Source: Nitrospirota bacterium | GTDB taxonomy: Bacteria; Nitrospirota; Nitrospiria; Nitrospirales; UBA8639 | Assembly (NCBI GenBank): GCA_027623995.1 | Contig: JAQBUF010000017.1 | Coordinates: 1 to 56,027 of the forward strand | Direction of reading: 5' to 3' | DNA length: 56,027 bases | Part shown: positions 7,579 to 20,748 of the stretch, piece after piece | Layout: the number at the start of each line of letters is the position of its first letter | Position numbering within the stretch: position 1 is the stretch's first letter | Position numbers and translations under genes: made by a program | Notes under the pieces: model-generated | Database searches by the model: none | Told to the model about the DNA's origin: nothing | The model's input: only the letters and a program-made list of their open reading frames with translations

Positions 7579-10500
7579 TCAAAATCCGTTCGCGAGGTAC
7601 TCCATCAGGAGTACGAGGCCATACCCGCCAGAAGGTAGCGCAATAGCCCCAAAAATTGGATGGACCGTAATTGGCATAAAGGCCCCATGCCGATTATTCT
7701 TAATCGCATCAATTGCCCGTTCAATGTGGCATTTGGTTTCTTTGTCAGCAGGATCTTGATCGTTTAAGGGAAGCCATCGATCATGTAATTGAGAAAGGGC
7801 CGCACGCCGGGCCTTTTCCGCTGAACGCCGTAACGCCACGGCGTTTCCGAATGCATACGCGACATTCAAAAACGTGAGAATGGCAAGGCTCAGAGGAAGA
7901 TCCCAATGATCAAAATAGGGATGTCGCGCCACAGCCATGAGAAAAACGATGACAAAAGGATAGTAAATGAGGTGACCGATCACTGCCGTCCGTTGCGCGA
8001 TAAAATCGATGCACAGCCATTCATGCACACATGTACTGTCGACTCCTCGCTTGCGGGCTTCCTGTGCAAGAAATTCCTCAGGCCATTGAATGGTTTCTTC
8101 CACGAGATGTTTGATTAATCGCCGACACAGGCGAGTCGCATCCACGACAAAGAAAATCAACAACACCATTCCCAGCACGCTCGCCATAAGGAACGCAATA
8201 TTCATAGAAAAACAAGCGGGCCCTCGACAAGGCGTATGAGGCAGGCCAAACAGTTTCATCAACAAGGCGCCAAACACTAGGTACAGCACGGCCTGCAAGA
8301 AAAAACGCAACCATCGATTATCCCAGCGACCCAGACGTCCATAGTCAAGCCACAACTGTTGGATAGAAGTCCTTCCTAAGGATTGCGGATTCCAAAAATG
8401 AATGCCAATCAATCGTTCATACCATGGACCCTGAGGATCACCTTTCGGTAATTTCGGCAGAGGAAAGGCCTTCCGCAATTGGATTTCATTGTGACGCAAG
8501 CTCCAGCCCGAATACAGGAAAAATACACCGCAGAGAAGAAATGCCAACACGCGAAGCGCCTGGGTTGGCCAGACACTCAGGCCTTCCGTCAGGACAAACG
8601 GCTCGCCGTCGGCTCCATCGTTCATCGCGCACGTGGCCAAGCCAAAGACCAATCCGATACCCATTGCCGTGAACACCCAGAATTTCCAACTCCTCACAAG
8701 TTGAAGACATTCATCCCACACCTGACTACTAATCAACATGGCACACCACAAAATCACAAGGCCTGCAAGCGAAATCCAAAAAATAGTCGAACCGCTCATT
8801 TGTGAAGGACGTTGCATGGCGAGTTCCAACGCTGGCTCCAAATCCAACCGCACAGGGTGAATACCCCGTGGGCTGCCAGGCTTATCAAGCGCGCTTAAAT
8901 CATAGGGACCATGACGTCCGATTTCATACATTCGGGGAGGGATGTCATCAAAAACCAGTCGGTTCTCTTTCTCCAGCAAAGCCTGCCTCACCGTAAAGAA
9001 GAACGACGTTTGATAACTATCCCGAAAGGGTGGGATCAGTTTTTGAAGATCTTCCCGAAGTTCAAGCCCAAAGTGTGAAGCAATCACCAGATTTCGAGTC
9101 CATGTCCATTGATCTGGGTGGGCCAGTTGCGCATCCAAGTCCGTGGTAAAAAAAATGGCCTGAGGGAAATTACTTCGGAGAGCCTGCAGGATTAACAATT
9201 TGTCATAGACATCACTGCCCAACACTCCAATCGCCCGATACCCACCTGGGATCTCCGCCGCCGCCTGTTGAAGTGTCTTGACCAATCGACGGACGTAATC
9301 TAATTGACCTCGCCCCTCTGGAAGCTCTTTACCTTGCTTGACATGCTTGACTCCATCCGCCCCTTTTTCTTTGGATGAACGATCCCGACTGTCCTGACCC
9401 CCTTGCTTCGGTGGAAGCTCCCCGTCAAGACCGCCCAGGTAGGAATAATGGTGTGCCCATTGAGGCCAACGGTCGCGACGAAGCTCATTGATCTGATTTT
9501 CCAGTGCAGGACTGGGCGAACCCTTCCCGTCATTCTCTGCCACCGCGGCAAATGTACGAGGCAACACTCGGCCATACAATGAATCCCATTCAGAAATGAG
9601 AGCCACGGGTTGAAGACATTTGGAATCTGAACAGGAAGCCGTGATATCCACATCCCGAAGTTTCAACTCTTTGACCAACTGCTCCGCCAACATCGCATCG
9701 GTCCCGATTGTTCGGAATAGGGTAATGCCTGCCTCATAAAAAATTTCCTCCACCCTTCGAGGTTCAAGGGGCCATGACAGGGGATGCTCGACCGTCGATG
9801 TGGTGGATGGATGAATGGCTTCCGCAGTAGGAGAATCCCCGATCAAAAAGGTATCCTCCGTCGTGGCCCATGAAGAAAAAATCTCAACCCCCTTCAATGC
9901 GTCAAAAGTCCCTGGATTTTTTTTCGCCTCTTTTACCATGGCAGACAGACCACCAGAACCACGAGGCCCAAGAATTCTGAATTGAGGTGCGGCATCCCTA
10001 AAATGCTGCTTCAGTTCACTCACAAGTTGAGACAATCCCGCCAATGGGTTTTCGCTAAAATCCTGTCCTTTGAGCCACAAGATCAGGACCGGGAGCGCTT
10101 GGCTTCCAAGACTGGGCTTAGGCCTATACCACTCCACCGGCACGAGTAATGGCGCACAGGACGACGGTTTACAAGGCGGACGGTGCCATGTAAAGAAACG
10201 AATATACTCAGAGGCATCGGGAAGATATTCAGAAGCCCCGAGCGCGGAGACGAGAGCGTAGCGATGACGCAAACGCGACTCCACCCCCTTGGAATAGGGG
10301 CTACCGTCGACCATGACGGGCATGATGAGGAATGGAGAATGGTTCGGCGCGAGCCGCTGAATCACGCTCGTCAAATCACTCAACTTATGATGGTCATGCT
10401 GGTCCTCAGGAGAGACTTTGCTCTCCTTCCTCTGCTGCCGCTCTTTGTCCAAATGGTCATCAACCGCTTCAAACGGGTCTTGCCAGAGTCGAGACTGCAC

Positions 10501-10659
10501 ACGATCATCCCCCACAAACACCAGGTTTTCGGCTTCCTGTCCAATGGGCCTTGAGGTATTCAGCGGTATCTGAGAAATAAGCAAACCACTCACCACCGCC
10601 ACGAGGGCCAGCATACTCGTGAGAGGGAATTTGGATTGATCGTTGGGTGAGTCAGCCAT
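7579..10659 (-). CDS. large membrane protein of unknown function (1026 aa)
   Basis: I do not recognise this protein as a named family. It has an N-terminal membrane segment (MLALVAVVSGLLISQI), then about 580 residues that should lie outside the cytoplasm, then roughly eight hydrophobic segments from about residue 620 to the end, for example TIFWISLAGLVILWCAMLIS and VIGHLIYYPFVIVFLMAVA. The outer part has two halves that look like alpha/beta folds, with VLILWLKGQDF, FRILGPRGSGGL and later YRAIGVLGSDVYDKLLIL and AIFFTTDLDAQL, a pattern recalling type 1 periplasmic-binding domains. Several Cys pairs (PPCKPSSCAP, CSDSKC) suggest disulfides. A sensor or receptor is a guess. It is transcribed alone from the promoter at 10823-10851. 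Confidence 0.7.
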   Translation of the reverse strand: MADSPNDQSKFPLTSMLALVAVVSGLLISQIPLNTSRPIGQEAENLVFVGDDRVQSRLWQDPFEAVDDHLDKERQQRKESKVSPEDQHDHHKLSDLTSVIQRLAPNHSPFLIMPVMVDGSPYSKGVESRLRHRYALVSALGASEYLPDASEYIRFFTWHRPPCKPSSCAPLLVPVEWYRPKPSLGSQALPVLILWLKGQDFSENPLAGLSQLVSELKQHFRDAAPQFRILGPRGSGGLSAMVKEAKKNPGTFDALKGVEIFSSWATTEDTFLIGDSPTAEAIHPSTTSTVEHPLSWPLEPRRVEEIFYEAGITLFRTIGTDAMLAEQLVKELKLRDVDITASCSDSKCLQPVALISEWDSLYGRVLPRTFAAVAENDGKGSPSPALENQINELRRDRWPQWAHHYSYLGGLDGELPPKQGGQDSRDRSSKEKGADGVKHVKQGKELPEGRGQLDYVRRLVKTLQQAAAEIPGGYRAIGVLGSDVYDKLLILQALRSNFPQAIFFTTDLDAQLAHPDQWTWTRNLVIASHFGLELREDLQKLIPPFRDSYQTSFFFTVRQALLEKENRLVFDDIPPRMYEIGRHGPYDLSALDKPGSPRGIHPVRLDLEPALELAMQRPSQMSGSTIFWISLAGLVILWCAMLISSQVWDECLQLVRSWKFWVFTAMGIGLVFGLATCAMNDGADGEPFVLTEGLSVWPTQALRVLAFLLCGVFFLYSGWSLRHNEIQLRKAFPLPKLPKGDPQGPWYERLIGIHFWNPQSLGRTSIQQLWLDYGRLGRWDNRWLRFFLQAVLYLVFGALLMKLFGLPHTPCRGPACFSMNIAFLMASVLGMVLLIFFVVDATRLCRRLIKHLVEETIQWPEEFLAQEARKRGVDSTCVHEWLCIDFIAQRTAVIGHLIYYPFVIVFLMAVARHPYFDHWDLPLSLAILTFLNVAYAFGNAVALRRSAEKARRAALSQLHDRWLPLNDQDPADKETKCHIERAIDAIKNNRHGAFMPITVHPIFGAIALPSGGYGLVLLMEYLANGF

Positions 10660-10822
10660 AAAGATTCATCAACATCCACTGCAGAGAATGTCAAAAAAGG
10701 AAACAGAAAAAAGGGATGACAGAAGAATGTGATAGAGATGAATCTGGAAAGTTGAGGCCATCCATGGCGTTCAATCTTAAAATATCACGTGGTTGATTGG
10801 AAATTTTGCTTCGGCGATCGGT

Positions 10823-10851
10823 AGTATAACCTGCCTGACGATTATTGCCAA
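10823..10851 (-). promoter_or_regulatory. sigma-70-type promoter for the 1026-aa membrane protein
   Basis: On the minus strand TTGGCA (10851-10846) is followed after 17 bases by TATACT (10828-10823), five of six matches at each box. Transcription would start near 10816 and leave a leader of about 155 bases before ATG 10659. The whole gap 10660-10965 has no gene; nothing else was recognised in it. Confidence 0.5.
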
Positions 10852-10965
10852 TTTTTAAAAGGACGGGTTTCCGGGGATAACCAATCGCTTAATGAAACTG
10901 GAAATGACGAGATCAGAGACCAAATTGGACAACTGAAGATCGAATGCTCAGAGAGAATCAGACTC

Positions 10966-11346
10966 TTACCCCTTCGCTTCAAAATCATCCTCACGAATTT
11001 TTGCCGCACCGTCTTTCTGTAACACCCAGACCTCCTTATGGATGACCCCATGGGCCTTATTCATTTTCCAATTCGACGTTAAGACGCCACAGGTTTCATC
11101 AATGACCTCAATCTTGGGATCGACATATTCAACTTCGGAAAATCCATCGTCAATGAGCTTCTGCCAAAAGGCCAAAATTGATGCAGTTCCTGTGAACGTA
11201 CCAAACGGCCGTGCATGCATCACGGCATCGCTTTCATAATGGGCGACACACCCAGCCGCATCACCTATATTGAAAGCTTGCGTCCAAATTGTGCTCGCCT
11301 TGTTAATCGCTTCAATGACAGTAGTCTGTTGTTCCTTGGTCGCCAT
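10966..11346 (-). CDS. SnoaL/DUF4440-like NTF2-fold protein
   Basis: A 126-residue cone-shaped NTF2-like protein: IWTQAFNIGDAAGCVAHYESDAVMHARPFGTF broken by a short loop, then ILAFWQKLIDDGF, and three strands ending GVLTSNWKMNKAHGVIHKEVWVLQKDG. This fold covers small isomerases, cyclases and ligand-binding proteins, so the substrate is open. GGAGGAG precedes ATG 11346 and the gene begins 5 bases after the ligA stop, so it is probably the last gene of the moxR-ligA operon. Confidence 0.72.
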   Translation of the reverse strand: MATKEQQTTVIEAINKASTIWTQAFNIGDAAGCVAHYESDAVMHARPFGTFTGTASILAFWQKLIDDGFSEVEYVDPKIEVIDETCGVLTSNWKMNKAHGVIHKEVWVLQKDGAAKIREDDFEAKG

Positions 11347-11351
11347 ATTCT

Positions 11352-15288
<3,937 letters not shown>

Positions 15289-15337
15289 GAGACAACGTCA
15301 GAATCCAGTCACAACACAAAATTAACAACACTAAAAA

Positions 15338-16285
15338 CTACCGGTCAGGATGCAAGGGATCATCCTGTTCAAAAAAGAAATCTCCTAACCCCCGAGGTAG
15401 GGCCTGCTCTCCGATGGCTCGCTTGCGTTGACGAGAGAGGCCTTCGAGATCCAACGCCTCTTCCCCCACGACTTTGATCAGTGCTTCTCGCCACATATCG
15501 TCGCGAGACATGGGATGCGAGGGATCTTGGGCTAGCCGCTTCAGGGCATACTGAAGCAGATGAATCCCATCTCGTACGGAAAAACTTAAATCCAATTGAT
15601 GCGCTTTCTGCAAAAAATCCACGGTCAGCAGGAGCGTATCTTCTGGTGCAAAGGGCAGATGATATTGCAAGATCGCCAATTCATGCTCTCGAGTTGGGAA
15701 TTCTAGTTTCAAGCTGGGTTGTAGGCGTGACAAAATGTAGTCCGGCACCTCATAGGTCGAGGCATCTTCATTCATGGTCACACAGCACCGAAAGTCAGGA
15801 TGGGCCTTGATTTGAATTCCTGCAATCACCGATTCCACACATCGGCGATGATCCAGCAATGGTGCCAGGGAAGCCCAGCTTTTCTCATTCATCCGATTGC
15901 CTTCGTCCAACAAACACACGCCCCCCTTGAGCATCGCCGTCACCAAGGGAGAGGCTTGATAGGTAATGGTCCCGCCCTCGGCAATCACAGGGGTAATGAG
16001 TAAATCCTCAGGCCGAGTATCTGCGGTACATTGGTAAATGTAGAGGGCTTGCTTTCGTTCACGGGCCGCCGACATAGCCAAAGTGGTTTTGCCAATACCC
16101 GGCTGACCGATCACCCGTGGACACAGTGGGAGATCTTTGTCGGCAATCACCAACCAACAGGCCAACAACTGCAGCAGGACCTCACGATCCCCGATCCATT
16201 CTTGATCAGAAACGTGCGATTGGGCCAACCGTAGGGAAATGCCTTCAACTTCTATCTGTCGTGACGATTCTTTATGTGTGGTCAT
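15338..16285 (-). CDS. MoxR-family AAA+ ATPase
   Basis: A 315-residue AAA+ ATPase. Walker A is GQPGIGKTT at residues 60-68, Walker B is [12 protein letters not shown] at 121-132, sensor 1 is CCVTMNED, and [16 protein letters not shown] gives the arginine finger region. MoxR ATPases act as chaperones that insert metals or assemble complexes, usually with a VWA-domain partner. Here the partner seems to be the TraB-like protein 49 bases downstream. Within the family the helical lid ([15 protein letters not shown]) is standard. The Shine-Dalgarno is weak. A possible promoter upstream (TTGACC, 17 bases, TACTTT, near 16349-16377) is too poor to call. Confidence 0.88.
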   Translation of the reverse strand: MTTHKESSRQIEVEGISLRLAQSHVSDQEWIGDREVLLQLLACWLVIADKDLPLCPRVIGQPGIGKTTLAMSAARERKQALYIYQCTADTRPEDLLITPVIAEGGTITYQASPLVTAMLKGGVCLLDEGNRMNEKSWASLAPLLDHRRCVESVIAGIQIKAHPDFRCCVTMNEDASTYEVPDYILSRLQPSLKLEFPTREHELAILQYHLPFAPEDTLLLTVDFLQKAHQLDLSFSVRDGIHLLQYALKRLAQDPSHPMSRDDMWREALIKVVGEEALDLEGLSRQRKRAIGEQALPRGLGDFFFEQDDPLHPDR

Positions 16286-16525
16286 CTCATCTCACGCTCG
16301 TCTCTGTGGAAATATTTCAACCATTCAGGGTAAGATATGGAAAGTAGCATAGCCTCTACAGACGGTCAATTGAAGAGAGAAGACATACAGCTTCAGACCA
16401 TGTTACCCCATTTGACATTCATTGAATCTCAATCTATTCTTTCGCTCTAAGTGCTCTCCTAGAGAGAACCTACAATAATTTTGTCATTGCAAATCTTTAT
16501 GAAAAACGGTGGAGGAAATCTGACC

Positions 16526-17143
16526 ATGGTCAAGACTCAGCATGCAGATAAATACGCACATGATCACTCATGGCGAATCAAGCGAACAATTGGTTTGTCC
16601 CTCATCTGCATTCTCAGCAGCGGATTATTGGTTGGCTGTGTGAGTTCTGAAAAATACGAATCGGAAAAAGCCCGGGCCTTGAACTTTCAACGATTGTTAG
16701 CCCAGGAAGAAAAGCGAACTGGCGAATTGAATTCGGAGGTTCAATCTTCCAAACGCCAACTCGCGTCCTTTGAATCACAGAATAAAGACCTGGCCGTGGA
16801 ACTTGATGCCTTACGGGATCAAATGAGTCGGCAGGACAGTAGCATGCGCAAAGACTCTGTTCCATCCGATCTTTCGCCATCATCGGATTCCTCATTATCC
16901 GAACCCTCTCTTTCGGAATTTGGATTAAGCGACTTATCATTCAATGAATCGGATTTCAAAGATTTTGGCGAAGTCAGTAACAGCGGCGGCAGCGGAGAAA
17001 CGACTTATTACACTGTTCAGCGAGGCGATACCCTCTACCGAATCTCAAAAGACCATGGCGTTACCGTTGGCCAACTTAAAGATTGGAACAACCTCATCGG
17101 CAGTACGATTTCGATTGGCCAACGATTAGTGGTGAGCCAATAA
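16526..17143 (+). CDS. LysM-domain lipoprotein with coiled coil
   Basis: A 205-residue envelope lipoprotein. Residues 19-40 are a lipoprotein signal ending in SGLLVGC. A coiled coil of about 70 residues follows (YESEKARALNFQRLLAQEEK, LNSEVQSSKRQLASFESQNK), then a Ser/Asp-rich low-complexity spacer, and a C-terminal LysM domain: TYYTVQRGDTLYRISKDHG, then NNLIGSTISIGQRLVV. LysM binds the glycan chains of peptidoglycan, so the protein probably tethers the membrane to the wall. ATG 16526 follows GGAGG; an upstream TTG at 16481 has none. It is divergent from moxR. Confidence 0.85.
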   Translation: MVKTQHADKYAHDHSWRIKRTIGLSLICILSSGLLVGCVSSEKYESEKARALNFQRLLAQEEKRTGELNSEVQSSKRQLASFESQNKDLAVELDALRDQMSRQDSSMRKDSVPSDLSPSSDSSLSEPSLSEFGLSDLSFNESDFKDFGEVSNSGGSGETTYYTVQRGDTLYRISKDHGVTVGQLKDWNNLIGSTISIGQRLVVSQ

Positions 17144-17224
17144 CCTACTCCCACAATTGACTGTTCAGCCAGATGGAAACTTAAGGAAGAGAATTGGCAG
17201 GAGTTTTACAACTTACCTACGATC

Positions 17225-17428
17225 CTAGGACGCAGGCTTAAACTTTGCGGCATCGATCACTGACCATAAGTGGATTACCCATCCGAGAAACACAAACCAT
17301 AACGCAGCCGCCAGGACAAACATGATCGCGGCTCGTACCAAACGCCCTTGTAACAGCTGGCCCAATCCTGGAATAAAAAAGCTACATAACGCCGCGAGAA
17401 CATTCCCGCCAGATCCTTGACCAGCCAT
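17225..17428 (-). CDS. small two-helix membrane protein
   Basis: A 67-residue protein with a motif like the TM2/PspC-like small proteins: VLAALCSFFIPGLGQLLQGR, then LVRAAIMFVLAAALWFVFLG and IHLWSVIDAAKFK. PGLGQ with a Gly turn and a short polar tail is common to many small bacterial inner-membrane proteins of unknown role. AGGAGAAACAG stands before ATG 17428. Immediately upstream the 10-mer TTATCACTAA is tandemly repeated (17440-17460). Confidence 0.72.
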   Translation of the reverse strand: MAGQGSGGNVLAALCSFFIPGLGQLLQGRLVRAAIMFVLAAALWFVFLGWVIHLWSVIDAAKFKPAS

Positions 17429-17695
17429 CTGTTTCTCCTCTTATCACTAATTATCACTAACACGCGTTGATCTGAGCACTTCGTGAATGCCTGCCATACT
17501 ATCGCATGTTCGAGTCTCAAAACTCTAGCCCGAAACATGCCTTGTTCGCTTGCCCCCTCTTCCTTAGGAGAAAAAAGAGTCGTACAAAATTTATGGTTCT
17601 GGCAGCACAATATGATCAACTGCCAATAATTTTGAATCAGCACTCCTGGGTGATAGCTCCTCTCCTTTTTAAGGCAACCGCGCTGCCAATCTTGT

Positions 17696-17806
17696 GTAGC
17701 TGCAGCATCTTCCTGTCCTGAGCCCCCGTCGAAGGGATGCTGCCTCTTCCAGGCGTCAGTCGCATTTGGTGTCTGGGCAGAAGGCACGATGAGATCGTGC
17801 AGCTAC
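17696..17806. repeat. REPIN-like element, copy 2 (intact)
   Basis: An intact 111-base element with inverted ends GTAGCTGC and GCAGCTAC. The left half has the stem GCAGCATC/GATGCTGC with a long loop; the right half has GCACGAT-GAG-ATCGTGC. Its reverse complement equals bases 281-390, and the flanking bases differ, so the ends are sharp. Such pairs of inverted REP hairpins (REPINs) move with RAYT transposases in trans. Confidence 0.82.
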
Positions 17807-18076
17807 CCAAGAAAGAAGGTTTGCAGAAATGGGGGGCAGGGAGAAGAAATTCCATGAATCCAGAAATGAATGCCGGTAGGGAGCACCCCATGTTGTCGGT
17901 ATGATCCAAGAATCATTCACACCACAGCCACAGGCTCTTCTGCAAAGGAACAATTCTCAAAATAATCCCAGAGATTGTATTCCTATCCTCTAAACACCAA
18001 CCGACTTCACATTCTTACCTTAAAAAGAAAAACGAAATCTGAGTCATGGACTAACCAACGAAACTTACCTCTACCA

Positions 18077-18105
18077 TTGATTCCTCTGCACGACTAAGAT
18101 ATGAA
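18077..18105 (+). promoter_or_regulatory. possible promoter of the tail-sheath gene
   Basis: TTGATT (18077-18082) is separated by 17 bases from TATGAA (18100-18105). Four of six bases match at each box. The start point would fall just before AAAGGAG and ATG 18128. This is suggestive only. Confidence 0.35.
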
Positions 18106-18127
18106 GACCCCCAAAGGAGAATTATTC

Positions 18128-19285
18128 ATGGCCCCTCACATTTCATACCCAGGTGTGTACATCGAGGAAATCCCTTCGGGGATGAAAAAAATTCGATTTG
18201 TCCCAACATCCATTACTGGCATCGTGGGTTCATTTGTCAAAGGCCCTCTCAATGTAGCTAAGCGAGTGAAGAGTTGGAAGGAATGTACTCACATATTTGG
18301 AGAACTGAACAAAAAACACTTGGCATCGTATTCAGTCAAACAATTCTTCGATAATGGGGGAACAACGCTTTGGGTTGTCCGCACCCAACCCCAGATTTCT
18401 CCAACAGCCCCAGCTCTCATACAGGGCGTCCACGCATTAGCCAAAGTACAATCTCTGAACATTGTTGTTATTCCCGAGACGCATCAATTAGAAACACGTG
18501 CTGCATCGATCGTATATCGTGAAGCCATCTCACTCGCCGAACAACATCAGGCCATGTATATTCTTGACCCTCCCTATCAAGGAAGAAATTCAATGCCCTC
18601 TGCGAAAATGACATCCTGGGTAGCCAGACAAAAAACCTTAGGCCATTCACAGGTCGTCATCTATGCACCAAGTGTACAGGTGCGCGACCCTCGCACGGCC
18701 AAACACACGACACGTATTCCCGCCAGTGGAACCATTGCTGGCCTATGGGCTCGAATCGACCACACCCGAGGAGTCTGGAAAGCTCCGGCTGGAACCGAGG
18801 CGACCTTGCGGAAGGTGCAATCCTTGGAACGGCAAATGACTACCCAAGAAATGGAAGGCCTCACAAACAAAAATATCAATGCCTTACGGCGCCTGCCTTC
18901 AAACAACATTGTCACTTGGGGTTCTCGAACGCTATCCTCAGATCCGGAGTGGAAGTATATTCCAGTTCGCCGGATGGCATTGTTCATTGAATCGAGTGTT
19001 CAGCGTGGAACCCAATGGGTGGTCTTTGAACCAAACAACGAAGCACTCTGGGCCAACATTCGCCAAAGCGTGGAAAACTTTCTTCAAGGATTATTTCGAA
19101 AAGGTGCATTTGCAGGGTCAAAGCCAGCGGAGGCTTATTTCGTGAAATGCGGACATGACACCATGTCCGCGAACGATCGACAGATTGGGAAAGTCAACAT
19201 CATCATTGGATTCGCCCCACTGAAACCCGCCGAATTTATGATACTCACCATTCAACAAGAAGCCCAAGCACTGGGGAAGTCGTAA
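18128..19285 (+). CDS. contractile tail sheath protein, orphan
   Basis: A 385-residue protein resembling tail sheath subunits of contractile phages and extracellular injection systems. The N-terminus has the hallmark YPGVYIEEIPSG, followed by TSITGIVGSFVKGPLN and KQFFDNGGTTLWVVRT. The C-terminal domain is the best preserved: WKYIPVRRMALFIESSVQRG, VVFEPNNEALWANIRQSV, GSKPAEAYFVKCG and VNIIIGFAPLKPAEFMIL. Sheath subunits polymerise around the tube and contract. No tube, baseplate, spike, terminator or AAA ATPase gene is within the window; the next gene, a pseudouridine synthase, starts 32 bases later. AAAGGAGAA precedes ATG 18128. Either it is a relic, part of a split system, or it was recruited for something else. 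Confidence 0.88.
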   Translation: MAPHISYPGVYIEEIPSGMKKIRFVPTSITGIVGSFVKGPLNVAKRVKSWKECTHIFGELNKKHLASYSVKQFFDNGGTTLWVVRTQPQISPTAPALIQGVHALAKVQSLNIVVIPETHQLETRAASIVYREAISLAEQHQAMYILDPPYQGRNSMPSAKMTSWVARQKTLGHSQVVIYAPSVQVRDPRTAKHTTRIPASGTIAGLWARIDHTRGVWKAPAGTEATLRKVQSLERQMTTQEMEGLTNKNINALRRLPSNNIVTWGSRTLSSDPEWKYIPVRRMALFIESSVQRGTQWVVFEPNNEALWANIRQSVENFLQGLFRKGAFAGSKPAEAYFVKCGHDTMSANDRQIGKVNIIIGFAPLKPAEFMILTIQQEAQALGKS

Positions 19286-19317
19286 TTCGGCAATTCTAAT
19301 TCGATAAAAGTTGCATC

Positions 19318-20265
19318 ATGATTACTGAGTTTGTCATCACGCATGGAGAAACACGGAAACGGCTTGATGTCTTTCTGTGCCATCGTGAGCCAGATATTTC
19401 ACGCACCAGGATTCAGCGATTAATCGAATTGGGCCGAATTCGTCTCAACACCACGGTCGTCAAACCCAGCCACATCATCAAGCCAGGCGACCGCATTATC
19501 ATGGACACCCCGCAAGCCGAATCATTCACGATTGAGGGAGAGGCTTCTCCATTAAATGTACTCTATGAAGACGATATGCTCTTGGTCGTGAATAAACCAG
19601 CAGGCATCGTCATACACCCGACTTCAGGGAATTGGTCGGGGACATTATTGAATGCCCTACTCGCTCACTTCCAAACACATGACAAAAACGGAAGGGACTC
19701 GCTGGACATACCCAAGCCGGGGTTTGTTCATCGGCTCGATAAACATACTTCAGGGGTGATGGTCGTAGCTAAAACGACTGAAGCCCATCGTGCGCTCGCA
19801 TCGCAATTCGAACGGCACACGATTACACGGGTGTATGAGGCCTTACTTTGGGGTACGCCACAAGACACGAACGGAGTGATTGATCTGGCAATCGGGCGAG
19901 ATAGTCAAAACAGCAAACTTGTTTCAGCGAACACAGCGCGTCCCAAACATGCCGTCACAGAATATCGAGTGGTTCGACATTTTGGCGACAAGGTCTCCCA
20001 GGTGCAGCTCTATCCCAGAACAGGCCGAACCCACCAGTTGCGCGTTCACACAGCCTCGATTGGATGCCCCATTTTAGGCGATACGACGTACGGGGGGAAA
20101 AAGGTGGGAAACATTGAAGAGCTCATCATTCCACGCGTGATGCTCCATGCCAAAACATTAGGCTTTCAACACCCTACATCTGGAACCGTTCAAGAATATT
20201 CTGCCGACCTCCCCCAGGACATGCAGCATATTTGCCAGGTTCTAGAACATCGAGAGCGCAAATGA
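19318..20265 (+). CDS. RluA-family 23S rRNA pseudouridine synthase (RluD-like)
   Basis: A 315-residue enzyme that converts uridine to pseudouridine in 23S rRNA. The N-terminal S4 RNA-binding domain covers residues 1-70 (RLDVFLCHREPDISRTRIQR, RIRLNTTVVKPSHIIKPGD). The catalytic domain has VVNKPAGIVIHP, the active-site HRLDKHTSGVMVVAKT (Asp nucleophile), and LYPRTGRTHQLRVH. RluD modifies the helix 69 loop; RluC and RluA have the same build, so the exact target is uncertain. The Shine-Dalgarno is poor. It may share a transcript with the sheath gene. Confidence 0.92.
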   Translation: MITEFVITHGETRKRLDVFLCHREPDISRTRIQRLIELGRIRLNTTVVKPSHIIKPGDRIIMDTPQAESFTIEGEASPLNVLYEDDMLLVVNKPAGIVIHPTSGNWSGTLLNALLAHFQTHDKNGRDSLDIPKPGFVHRLDKHTSGVMVVAKTTEAHRALASQFERHTITRVYEALLWGTPQDTNGVIDLAIGRDSQNSKLVSANTARPKHAVTEYRVVRHFGDKVSQVQLYPRTGRTHQLRVHTASIGCPILGDTTYGGKKVGNIEELIIPRVMLHAKTLGFQHPTSGTVQEYSADLPQDMQHICQVLEHRERK

Positions 20266-20272
20266 GTTTTTT

Positions 20273-20308
20273 CCTCACGCATCACGCATAACCCATCACG
20301 CCTCACGG
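20273..20308. repeat. degenerate CACGCAT repeat tract
   Basis: The tract reads CCTCACGCATCACGCA, then TAACCCATCACGCCTCAC: four to five imperfect copies of a 7-9 base unit near TCACGCA. It lies between the convergent rluD-like and cupin genes. The same unit occurs in both directions between trpE and trpG (37264-37395). Confidence 0.6.
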
Positions 20309-20316
20309 TTTTTTCC

Positions 20317-20673
20317 CTACTCATCTCGGTGGACATTATCCGGTGAGAACGACGGCAAACACACCGCCATATACTCCGCCCCTTCGTCTCCAGGTGTGCT
20401 ATAGCGCACCCATTCACCACGAGGAGCTAATACGCCTTCGCCAGCCTTCACATCCGTCGCGCCCGCTTTGGTCTCCACTCGAAGACTGCCTTTCAGCACC
20501 ACCGTATATTCGTCGAACTCCGGAGTCTGCCCAGGCTCTAGCCACCCACCAGGACTCGTCATTTTGGCCATGCTCAGGGCTTCGGTCTGTGAATTCACTC
20601 GACCAAAAAACTCTTCGATCAGTTTCGGCTTGTTCCCTGCTGGCTTAATAACTGTAGGTCCCTTGATGTGCAT
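20317..20673 (-). CDS. cupin-domain protein
   Basis: A 118-residue single cupin barrel: SPGGWLEPGQTPEFDEYTVV, LKGSLRVETKAGATDVKAGEG, VLAPRGEWVRYSTPGDEGAEY. The usual metal ligands are only partly present (no His-x-His in motif 1, Glu retained), so metal binding is uncertain. AGGAGA precedes ATG 20673. It follows the PRMT-like gene by 75 bases and may share its transcript. Confidence 0.78.
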   Translation of the reverse strand: MHIKGPTVIKPAGNKPKLIEEFFGRVNSQTEALSMAKMTSPGGWLEPGQTPEFDEYTVVLKGSLRVETKAGATDVKAGEGVLAPRGEWVRYSTPGDEGAEYMAVCLPSFSPDNVHRDE

Positions 20674-20748
20674 AAAATTGTCTCCTTCTATGAATGAGAT
20701 ACCTTATGAATATTTGGAAGAAAACCAGAGAGGCAAAAGAAGGAAGGC

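Larger units (their letters stand above)
17429..18127. other. gene-free stretch holding a REPIN
   Basis: No credible gene is seen in about 700 bases. It contains the REPIN copy at 17696-17806 and, at its right end, a possible promoter for the tail-sheath gene. The parts on each side of the repeat are A+T richer and show nothing I recognise. Confidence 0.6.

Noticed and set aside
18128-19285. prophage or eCIS cluster
   Set aside because: Only the sheath is present; no capsid, tail tube, baseplate, integrase or lysis gene is seen.
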